In this document: positions 11,801 to 23,800 of the stretch, piece by piece
Layout: the number at the start of each line of letters is the position of its first letter
Numbering within the stretch: position 1 is the first letter of the stretch
Assembly (NCBI RefSeq): GCF_041381155.1
Contig: NC_091135.1
Coordinates: 72,444,888-72,508,887 of the forward strand
Direction: 5' to 3'
Source: Argopecten irradians
Lineage: Eukaryota > Mollusca > Bivalvia > Pectinida > Pectinidae
Length of the DNA: 64,000 nt
The notes under the pieces: model-generated
Databases searched by the model: none
Seen by the model: the letters and a program-made list of their open reading frames with translations, nothing else
What the model was told of the DNA's origin: nothing
Made by a program: the position numbers and the translations under genes

Positions 11801-14800
11801 ATTCTGATATAAATGTATCGAACGTGTTGGCTGTACTTTCTAATTTAAATATAAACCTATCAAACGTGTTGGCTTTACTATATTATTCTGATATAAATCT
11901 ATCAAAGGTGTTGGCTTTACTATATAATTCTAATATAAACCTATCAAACGTGTTGACTGTACTATATAATTCTGATATAAATCTATCAAACTTGTTGGCT
12001 TTACTATATAATTCTGATATAAATCTATCAAACGTGTTGGCTGTACTTTCTAATTCTGATATAAATCTATCAAACGTGTTGGCTGTAATATATAATTCTG
12101 ATATAAATCTATCAAACGTGTTGACTGTACTATATAATTCTGATATAAATCTATCAAACTTGTTGGCTTTACTATATAATTCTGATATAAATCTATCAAA
12201 CGTGTTGGCTGTACTTTCTAATTTAGATATAAATCTATCAAACGTGTTGGCTTTACTATATAATTCTGATATAAATCTATCAAACGTGTTGGCTTTACTT
12301 TCTAATTCTGATATAAATCTATCAAAGATGTTGGCTGTAATATATAATTCTGATATAAATCTATCAAACATGTTGGGTGTACTATATAATTCTGATATAA
12401 ATCTATCAAACGTGTTGGCTTTACTATATAATTCTGATATAAATCTATCAAACGTGTTGGCTTTACTTTCTAATTTAGATATATAAACCTATCAAGCGTG
12501 TTGGCTGTACTATATAATTCTGATATAAATCTATCAAACGTGTTGGCTGTACTTTCTAATTCTGATATAAATCTATCAAACGTGTTGGCTGTACTTTCTA
12601 ATTCTGATATAAACCTATCAAACGTGTTGGCTGTACTATATAATTCTAATATAAATCTATCAAACGTATTGGCTGTACTTTCTAATTCTGATATAAATGT
12701 ATCGAACCTGTTGGCTGTACTATATAATTTAGATATAAATCTATCAAACGAGTTGGCTTTACTATATAATTCTGATATAAATCTATCAAACATGTTGGCT
12801 GTACTTTCTAATTTAGATATAAATCTATCAAACGTGTTGGCTGTACTTTCTAATTTAGATATAAATCTATCAAACATGTTGGCTGTACTTTCTAATTTAG
12901 ATATAAATCTATCAAACGTGTTGGCTGTACTATATAATTTTGATATAAACCTATGAAACATGTTGGGTTTACTATATAATTCTGATATAAACCTATCAAA
13001 CGTGTTGGCTTTACTATATAATTCTGATATAAATCTATCAAACGTGTTGGCTGTACTTTCTAATTTAGATATAAATCTATCAAACGAGTTGGCTTTACTA
13101 TATAATTCTGATATAAATCTATCAAACGTGTTGGCTGTACTTTCTAATTTAGATATAAATCTATCAAACGTGTTGGCTGTACTTTCTAATTTAGATATAA
13201 ATCTATCAAACGTGTTGGCTTTACTATATAATTCTGATATAAATCTATCAAATATGTTGGCTTTACTTTCTAATTTAGATATAAATCTATCAAACGTGTT
13301 GGCTGTACTATATAATTGTAATATAAATCTATCAAACATGTGTTGGCTGTACTTTCTAATTTAGATATAAACCTATCAAACATGTTTGCTTTACTATATA
13401 ATTCTAATATAAATCTATCAAACATGTGTTGGCTTTACTATAGTAATTCTGATATCAAAGTAGTTTTACTTTATAATTAGAGATATTTTTTCACCTTTTC
13501 AGGTAGAGTTGGTACCAGCAAAAATGTGTTACTGTATGGGGTGAGTGTTTAAACACTAAAATGTGTTACTGTATGGGGTGAGTGTTTAAACACTAAAATG
13601 TGTTACTGTATGGGGTGAGTGTTTAAACACTAAAATGTGTTACTGCATGGGTTGAGTGTTTAATCACCAAAATGTGTTACTGTATGGGGTGAGTGTTTAA
13701 ACACTAAAATGTGTTACTGCATGGGATGAATGTTTAAACACCAAAATGTGTTACTGCATGGGTTGAGTGTTTAAACACCAAAATGTGTTACTGCATGGGT
13801 TGAGTGTTTAAACACCAAAATGTGTTACTGCATGGGTTGAGTGTTTAAACACCAAAATGTGTTACTGCATGGGTTGAGTGTTTAATCACCAAAATGTGTT
13901 ACTGCATGGGTTGAGTGTTTTAAACACCAAAATGTGTTACTGCATGGGTTGAGTGTTTAATCACCAAAATGTGTTACTGCATGGGTTGAGTGTTTAATCA
14001 CCAAAATGTGTTACTGCATGGGTTGAGTGTTTAAACACCAAAATGTGTTACTGCATGGGTTGAGTGTGTTTAATCACAAAATGTGTTACTGCATGGGGTG
14101 AGTGTTTAAACACCAAAATGTGTTACTGCATGGGTTGAGTGTTTAATCACCAAAATGTGTTACTGCATGGGTTGAGTGTTTAAACACCAAAATGTGTTAC
14201 TGCATGGGGTGAGTGTTTAAACACCAAAATGTGTTACTGCATGGGTTGAGTGTTTAAACACCAAAATGTGTTACTGCATGGGTTGAGTGTTTAAACACCA
14301 AAATGTGTTACTGCATGGGTTGAGTGTTTAAACACCAAAATGTGTTACTGCATGGGGTGAGTGTTTAAACACCAAAATGTGTTACTGCATGGGTTGAGTG
14401 TTTAATCACCAAAATGTGTTACTGCATGGGGTGAGTGTTTAAACACCAAAATGTGTTACTACTGCATGGGGTGAGTGTTTAAACACCAAAATGTGTTACT
14501 GCATGGGTTGAGTGTTTAAACACCAAAATGTGTTACTGCATGGGGTAAGTGTTTAAACACCAAAATGTGTTACTGCATGGGGTGAGTGTTTAAACACCAA
14601 AATGTGTTACTGCATGGGTTGAGTGTTTAATCACCAAAATGTGTTACTGCATGGGATGAGTATTTAAACACTGAAATGTGTTACTGTATGGGGTGAGTGT
14701 TCTAGTTAAACACCAAATTACCTTCATTCAAGGTAACCAAATCAAATTAAGTTTTATACAGTGTTTCACTACTGAATAGTTGTCTCTCTGTAATATGTTG

Positions 14801-17800
14801 CCCTTACACTCTGTACATAGCCCCCGGGCTGTGGGAAGTCCATCTTGATGAAGGCACTAGCTAAGGAGTCAAGGGCCTGTCTAATGATTGTCAACTCCTA
14901 CTCCATGCTGTCAAGGATGGTGGTTACAGATCAAGCTCAGTAAGTTACAGATATCTTTTACTCTCTGATGTCGAGGGTTTTCAGTTTCCTTAGAGCAGTG
15001 TCTGCCTTAAGTCAGTATAGATTTAGTATACATGGTGACTGTTTTGTTTTCAGATTCCTTAGAGCAGTGTCTGCCTTAAGTCAGTACAGATTTAGTATAC
15101 ATGGTGACTGTTTTGTTTTCAGTTTCCTTAGAGCAGTGTCTGCCTTAAGTCAGTACAGATTTAGTATACATGGTGACTGTTTTGTTTTCAGATTCCTTAG
15201 AGCAGTGTCTGCCTTAAGTCAGTACAGATTTAGTATACATGGTGACTGTTTTGTTTTCAGTTTCCTTAGAGCAGTGTCTGCGTTAAGTCAGTACAGATTT
15301 AGTATACATGGTGACTGTTTTGTTTTCAGTTTCCTTAGAGCAGTGTCTGCCTTAAGTCAGTACAGATTTAGTATACATGGTGACTGTTTTGTTTTCAGTT
15401 TCCTTAGAGCAGTGTCTGCCTTAAGTCAGTACAGATTTAGTATACATGGTGACTGTTTTGTTTTCAGTTTCCTTAGAGCAGTGTCTGCCTTAAGTCAGTA
15501 CAGATTTAGTATAAATGGTGACTGTTTTGTTTTCAGTTTCCTTAGAGCAGTGTCTGCCTTAAGTCAGTACAGATTTAGTATACATGGTGACTGTTTTGTT
15601 TTCAGTTTCCTTAGAGCAGTGTCTGCCTTAAGTCAGTACAGATTTAGTATAAATGGTGACTGTTTTGTTTTCAGTTTCCTTAGAGCAGTGTCTGCCTTAA
15701 GTCAGTACAGATTTAGTATACATGGTGACTGTTTTGTTTTCAGATTCCTTAGAGCAGTGTCTGCCTTAAGTCAGTACAGATTTAGTATACATGGTGACTG
15801 TTTTGTTTTCAGTTTCCTTAGAGCAGTGTCTGCCTTAAGTCAGTACAGATTTAGTATACATGGTGACTGTTTTGTTTTCAGTTTCCTTAGAGCAGTGTCT
15901 GCCTTAAGTCAGTACAGATTTAGTATACATGGTGACTGTTTTGTTTTCAGTTTCCTTAGAGCAGTGTCTGCCTTAAGTCAGTACAGATTTAGTATACATG
16001 GTGACTGTTTTGTTTTCAGTTTCCTTAGAGCAGTGTCTGCCTTAAGTCAGTACAGATTTAGTATACATGGTGACTGTTTTGTTTTCAGTTTCCTTAGAGC
16101 AGTGTCTGCCTTAAGTCAGTACAGATTTAGTATAAATGGTGACTGTTTTGTTTTCAGTTTCCTTAGAGCAGTGTCTGCCTTAAGTCAGTACAGATTTAGT
16201 ATACATGGTGACTGTTTTGTTTTCAGTTTCCTTAGAGCAGTGTCTGCCTTAAGTCAGTACAGATTTAGTATACATGGTGACTGTTTTGTTTTCAGATTCC
16301 TTAGAGCAGTGTCTGCCTTAAGTCAGTACAGATTTAGTATACATGGTGACTGTTTTGTTTTCAGTTTCCTTAGAGCAGTGTCTGCCTTAAGTCAGTACAG
16401 ATTTAGTATACATGGTGACTGTTTTGTTTTCAGTTTCCTTAGAGCAGTGTCTGCCTTAAGTCAGTACAGATTTAGTATACATGGTGACTGTTTTGTTTTC
16501 AGTTTCCTTAGAGCAGTGTCTGCCTTAAGTCAGTACAGATTTAGTATACATGGTGACTGTTTTGTTTTCAGTTTCCTTAGAGCAGTGTCTGCCTTAAGTC
16601 AGTACAGATTTAGTATACATGGTGACTGTTTTGTTTTCAGATTCCTTAGAGCAGTGTCTGCCTTAAGTCAGTACAGATTTAGTATACATGGTGACTGTTT
16701 TGTTTTCAGATTCCTTAAGTCAGTACAGATTTAGTATACATGGTGACTTTTTTTTCAGATTCCTTAGGCATGTCTGCCTTTTACAGATTAGTATACATGG
16801 TGACTGTTTTGTTTTCAGTTTCCTTAGAGCAGTGTCTGCCTTAAGTCAGTACAGATTTAGTATACATGGTGACTGTTTAGTTTTCAGATTCCTTAGAGCA
16901 GTGTCTGCGTTAAGTCAGTACAGATTTAGTATACATGGTGACTGTTTTGTTTTCAGATTCCTTAGAGCAGTGTCTGCCTTAAGTCAGTACAGATTTAGTA
17001 TACATGGTGACTGTTTTGTTTTCAGATTCCTTAGAGCAGTGTCTGCCTTAAGTCAGTACAGATTTAGTATACATGGTGACTGTTTTGTTTTCAGATTCCT
17101 TAGAGCAGTGTCTGCCTTAAGTCAGTACAGATTTAGTATACATGGTGACTGTTTTGTTTTCAGATTCCTTAGAGCAGTGTCTGCCTTAAGTCAGTACAGA
17201 TTTAGTATACATGGTGACTGTTTTGTTTTCAGATTCCTTAGAGCAGTGTCTGCCTTAAGTCAGTACAGATTTAGTATACATGGTGACTGTTTTGTTTTCA
17301 GTTTCCTTAGAGCAGTGTCTGCCTTAAGTCAGTACAGATTTAGTATACATGGTGACTGTTTTGTTTTCAGTTTCCTTAGAGCAGTGTCTGCCTTAAGTCA
17401 GTACAGATTTAGTATACATGGTGACTGTTTTGTTTTCAGTTTCCTTAGAGCAGTGTCTGCCTTAAGTCAGTACAGATTTAGTATACATGGTGACTGTTTT
17501 GTTTTCAGTTTCCTTAGAGCAGTGTCTGCCTTAAGTCAGTACAGATTTAGTATACATGGTGACTGTTTTGTTTTCAGTTTCCTTAGAGCAGTGTCTGCCT
17601 TAAGTCAGTACAGATTTAGTATACATGGTGACTGTTTTGTTTTCAGTTTCCTTAGAGCAGTGTCTGCCTTAAGTCAGTACAGATTTAGTATACATGGTGA
17701 CTGTTTTGTTTTCAGTTTCCTTAGAGCAGTGTTTGCCTTAAGTCAGTACAGATTTAGTATACATGGTGACTGTTTTGTTTTCAGTTTCCTTAGAGCAGTG

Positions 17801-20800
17801 TTTGCCTTAAGTCAGTACAGATTTAGTATACATGGTGACTGTTTTGTTTTCAGATTCCTTAGAGCAGTGTTCTGCCTTAAGTCAGTACAGATTTAGTATA
17901 CATGGTGACTGTTTTGTTTTCAGATTCCTTAGAGCAGTGTCTGCCTTAAGTCAGTACAGATTTAGTATACATGGTGACTGTTTTGTTTTCAGTTTCCTTA
18001 GAGCAGTGTTTGCCTTAAGTCAGTACAGATTTAGTATACATGGTGACTGTTTTGTTTTCAGATTCCTTAGAGCAGTGTCTGCCTTAAGTCAGTACAGATT
18101 TAGTATACATGGTGACTGTTTTGTTTTCAGTTTCCTTAGAGCAGTGTCTGCCTTAAGTCAGTACAGATTTAGTATACATGGTGACTGTTTTGTTTTCAGT
18201 TTCCTTAGAGCAGTGTCTGCCTTAAGTCAGTACAGATTTAGTATACATGGTGACTGTTTTGTTTTCAGTTTCCTTAGAGCAGTGTCTGCCTTAAGTCAGT
18301 ACAGATTTAGTATACATGGTGACTGTTTTGTTTTCAGTTTCCTTAGAGCAGTGTCTGCCTTAAGTCAGTACAGATTTAGTATACATGGTGACTGTTTTGT
18401 TTTCAGTTTCCTTAGAGCAGTGTCTGCCTTAAGTCAGTACAGATTTAGTATAAATGGTGACTGTTTTGTTTTCAGTTTCCTTAGAGCAGTGTCTGCCTTA
18501 AGTCAGTACAGATTTAGTATACATGGTGACTGTTTTGTTTTCAGTTTCCTTAGAGCAGTGTCTGCCTTAAGTCAGTACAGATTTAGTATAAATGGTGACT
18601 GTTTTGTTTTCAGTTTCCTTAGAGCAGTGTCTGCCTTAAGTCAGTACAGATTTAGTATACATGGTGACTGTTTTGTTTTCAGTTTCCTTAGAGCAGTGTC
18701 TGCCTTAAGTCAGTACAGATTTAGTATACATGGTGACTGTTTTGTTTTTTCTTAGAGCATTCCTTAGAGCAGTGTTTGCCTTAAGTCAGTACAGATTTAG
18801 TATACATGGTGACTGTTTAGTTTTCAGATTCCTTAGAGCAGTGTCTGCCTTAAGTCAGTACAGATTTAGTATACATGGTGACTGTTTAGTTTTCAGATTC
18901 CTTAGAGCAGTGTCTGCCTTAAGTCAGTACAGATTTAGTATACATGGTGACTGTTTTGTTTTCAGATTCCTTAGAGCAGTCTCTGCCTTAAGTCAGTACA
19001 GATTTAGTATACATGGTGACTGTTTTGTTTTCAGTTTCCTTAGAGCAGTGTTTGCCTTAAGTCAGTACAGATTTAGTATACATGGTGACTGTTTAGTTTT
19101 CAGATTCCTTAGAGCAGTGTCTGCCTTAAGTCAGTACAGATTTAGTATACATGGTGACTGTTTAGTTTTCAGATTCCTTAGAGCAGTGTCTGCCTTAAGT
19201 CAGTACAGATTTAGTATACATGGTGACTGTTTTGTTTTCAGATTCCTTAGAGCAGTGTCTGCCTTAAGTCAGTACAGATTTAGTATAAATGGTGACTGTT
19301 TAGTTTTCAGATTCCTTAGAGCAGTGTCTGCCTTAAGTCAGTACAGATTTAGTATACATGGTGACTGTTTTGTTTTCAGTTTCCTTAGAGCAGTGTCTGC
19401 CTTAAGTCAGTACAGATTTAGTATACATGGTGACTGTTTAGTTTTCAGATTCCTTAGAGCAGTGTCTGCCTTAAGTCAGTACAGATTTAGTATACATGGT
19501 GACTGTTTTGTTTTCAGTTTCCTTAGAGCAGTGTTTGCCTTAAGTCAGTACAGATTTAGTATACATGGTGACTGTTTTGTTTTCAGTTTCCTTAGAGCAG
19601 TGTCTGCCTTAAGTCAGTACAGATTTAGTATACATGGTGACTGTTTTGTTTTCAGTTTCCTTAGAGCAGTGTCTGCCTTAAGTCAGTACAGATTTAGTAT
19701 ACATGGTGACTGTTTTGTTTTCAGATTCCTTAGAGCAGTGTCTGCCTTAAGTCAGTACAGATTTAGTATACATGGTGACTGTTTTGTTTTCAGTTTCCTT
19801 AGAGCAGTGTCTGCCTTAAGTCAGTACAGATTTAGTATACATGGTGACTGTTTTGTTTTCAGTTTCCTTAGAGCAGTGTCTGCCTTAAGTCAGTACAGAT
19901 TTAGTATACATGGTGACTGTTTTGTTTTCAGATTCCTTAGAGCAGTGTTTGCCTTAAGTCAGTACAGATTTAGTATACATGGTGACTGTTTTGTTTTCAG
20001 ATTCCTTAGAGCAGTGTCTGCCTTAAGTCAGTACAGATTTAGTATACATGGTGACTGTTTTGTTTTCAGATTCCTTAGAGCAGTGTCTGCCTTAAGTCAG
20101 TACAGATTTAGTATACATGGTGACTGTTTTGTTTTCAGATTCCTTAGAGCAGTGTCTGCCTTAAGTCAGTACAGATTTAGTATACATGGTGACTGTTTAG
20201 TTTTCAGATTCCTTAGAGCAGTGTTTGCCTTAAGTCAGTACAGATTTAGTATACATGGTGACTGTTTAGTTTTCAGATTCCTTAGAGCAGTGTCTGCCTT
20301 AAGTCAGTACAGATTTAGTATACATGGTGACTGTTTTGTTTTCAGTTTCCTTAGAGCAGTGTCTGCCTTAAGTCAGTACAGATTTAGTATACATGGTGAC
20401 TGTTTTGTTTTCAGTTTCCTTAGAGCAGTGTTTGCCTTAAGTCAGTACAGATTTAGTATAAATGGTGACTGTTTTGTTTTCAGTTTCCTTAGAGCAGTGT
20501 CTGCCTTAAGTCAGTACAGATTTAGTATACATGGTGACTGTTTTGTTTTCAGTTTCCTTAGAGCAGTGTCTGCCTTAAGTCAGTACAGATTTAGTATACA
20601 TGGTGACTGTTTTGTTTTCAGATTCCTTAGAGCAGTGTTTCTGCCTTAAGTCAGTACAGATTTAGTATACATGGTGACTGTTTTGTTTTCAGTTTCCTTA
20701 GAGCAGTGTCTGCCTTAAGTCAGTACAGATTTAGTATACATGGTGACTGTTTTGTTTTCAGATTCCTTAGAGCAGTGTCTGCCTTAAGTCAGTACAGATT

Positions 20801-23800
20801 TAGTATACATGGTGACTGTTTTGTTTTCAGTTTCCTTAGAGCAGTGTTTGCCTTAAGTCAGTACAGATTTAGTATACATGGTGACTGTTTTGTTTTCAGA
20901 TTCCTTAGAGCAGTGTCTGCCTTAAGTCAGTACAGATTTAGTATACATGGTGACTGTTTTGTTTTCAGTTCCTTAGAGCAGTGTCTGCCTTAAGTCAGTA
21001 CAGATTTAGTATACATGGTGACTGTTTTGTTTTCAGTTTCCTTAGAGCAGTGTCTGCCTTAAGTCAGTACAGATTTAGTATACATGGTGACTGTTTTGTT
21101 TTCAGTTCCTTAGAGCAGTGTCTGCCTTAAGTCAGTACAGATTTAGTATACATGGTGACTGTTTTGTTTTCAGATTCCTTAGAGCAGTGTTTGCCTTAAG
21201 TCAGTACAGATTTAGTATACATGGTGACTGTTTTGTTTTCAGTTTCCTTAGAGCAGTGTCTGCCTTAAGTCAGTACAGATTTAGTATACATGGTGACTGT
21301 TTTGTTTTCAGTTTCCTTAGAGCAGTGTCTGCCTTAAGTCAGTACAGATTTAGTATACATGGTGACTGTTTTGTTTTCAGTTTCCTTAGAGCAGTGTCTG
21401 CCTTAAGTCAGTACAGATTTAGTATACATGGTGACTGTTTTGTTTTCAGTTTCCTTAGAGCAGTGTTTGCCTTAAGTCAGTACAGATTTAGTATACATGG
21501 TGACTGTTTTGTTTTCAGATTCCTTAGAGCAGTGTCTGCCTTAAGTCAGTACAGATTTAGTATACATGGTGACTGTTTTGTTTTCAGATTCCTTAGAGCA
21601 GTGTCTGCCTTAAGTCAGTACAGATTTAGTATACATGGTGACTGTTTAGTTTTCAGATTCGTTAGAGCAGTGTCTGCCTTAAGTCAGTACAGATTTAGTA
21701 TACATGGTGACTGTTTTGTTTTCAGATTCGTTAGAGCAGTGTTTGCCTTAAGTCAGTACAGATTTAGTATACATGGTGACTGTTTTGTTTTCAGATTCCT
21801 TGCCTTAAGTCAGTAAGATTAGTATACATGGTGACGTTTTGTTTTCAGTTCCTTGAGCTCTTTAAGTCAGTACAGATTTAGTATACATGGTGACTGTTTT
21901 GTTTTCAGTTTCCTTAGAGCAGTGTCTGCCTTAAGTCAGTACAGATTTAGTATACATGGTGACTGTTTTGTTCTTTCAGCAGTGTTTGCCTTAAGTCAGT
22001 ACAGATTTAGTATACATGGTGACGTTTTGTTTTCAGTTCCTTAGAGCAGTTTGCCTTAAGTCAGTACAGATTTAGTATACATGGTGACTGTTTTGTTTTC
22101 AGTTTCCTTAGAGCAGTGTCTGCCTTAAGTCAGTACAGATTTAGTATACATGGTGACTGTTTTGTTTTCAGTTTCCTTAGAGCAGTGTCTGCCTTAAGTC
22201 AGTACAGATTTAGTATACATGGTGACAGTTTTGTTTTCAGATTCCTTAGAGCAGTGTTTGCCTTAAGTCAGTACAGATTTAGTATACATGGTGACAGTTT
22301 TGTTTTCAGTTTCCTTAGAGCAGTGTTTGCCTTAAGTCAGTACAGATTTAGTATACATGGTGACTGTTTTGTTTTCAGTTTCCTTAGAGCAGTGTCTGCC
22401 TTAAGTCAGTACAGATTTAGTATACATGGTGACTGTTTTGTTTTCAGATTCCTTAGAGCAGTGTTTGCCTTAAGTCAGTACAGATTTAGTATACATGGTG
22501 ACAGTTTTGTTTTCAGATTCCTTAGAGCAGATGTTGCCTTAAGTCAGTACAGATTTAGTATACATGGTGACAGTTTTGTTTTCAGATTCCTTAGAGCAGT
22601 GTCTGCCTTAAGTCAGTACAGATTTAGTATACATGGTGACTGTTTTGTTTTCAGATTCCTTAGAGCAGTGTCTGCCTTAAGTCAGTACAGATTTAGTATA
22701 CATGGTGACAGTTTTGTTTTCAGATTCCTTAGAGCAGTGTTTGCCTTAAGTCAGTACAGATTTAGTATACATGGTGACTGTTTTGTTTTCAGTTTCCTTA
22801 GAGCAGTGTCTGCCTTAAGTCAGTACAGATTTAGTATACATGGTGACTGTTTTGTTTTCAGATTCCTTAGAGCAGTGTCTGCCTTAAGTCAGTACAGATT
22901 TAGTATACATGGTGACTGTTTTGTTTTCAGATTCCTTAGAGCAGTGTTTGCCTTAAGTCAGTACAGATTTAGTATACATGGTGACAGTTTTGTTTTCAGT
23001 TTCCTTAGAGCAGTGTCTGCCTTAAGTCAGTACAGATTTAGTATACATGGTGACTGTTTTGTTTTCAGTTTCCTTAGAGCAGTGTCTGCCTTAAGTCAGT
23101 ACAGATTTAGTATACATGGTGACTGTTTTGTTTTCAGATTCCTTAGAGCAGTGTCTGCCTTAAGTCAGTACAGATTTAGTATACATGGTGACTGTTTAGT
23201 TTTCAGATTCCTTAGAGCAGTGTCTGCGTTAAGTCAGTACAGATTTAGTATACATGGTGACTGTTTTGTTTTCAGTTTCCTTAGAGCAGTGTCTGCCTTA
23301 AGTCAGTACAGATTTAGTATACATGGTGACTGTTTTGTTTTCAGTTTCCTTAGAGCAGTGTCTGCCTTAAGTCAGTACAGATTTAGTATACATGGTGACT
23401 GTTTTGTTTTCAGTTTCCTTAGAGCAGTGTCTGCCTTAAGTCAGTACAGATTTAGTATACATGGTGACTGTTTTGTTTTCAGTTTTCCTTAGAGCAGTGT
23501 CTGCCTTAAGTCAGTACAGATTTAGTATACATGGTGACTGTTTTGTTTTCAGTTTCCTTAGAGCAGTGTCTGCCTTAAGTCAGTACAGATTTAGTATACA
23601 TGGTGACTGTTTTGTTTTCAGATTCCTTAGAGCAGTGTCTGCCTTAAGTCAGTACAGATTTAGTATACATGGTGACTGTTTTGTTTTCAGATTCCTTAGA
23701 GCAGTGTCTGCCTTAAGTCAGTACAGATTTGTATACATGGTGACTGTTTTGTTTTCAGATTCCTTAGAGCAGTGTCTGCCTTAAGTCAGTACAGATTTAG

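Noticed and set aside
8998-13364. Frames reading LYNSDINLSNVLAV and TFDRFISELYS as coding repeats
   Set aside because: By-products of the 42-bp array inside intron 1; both strands are open in the same place.
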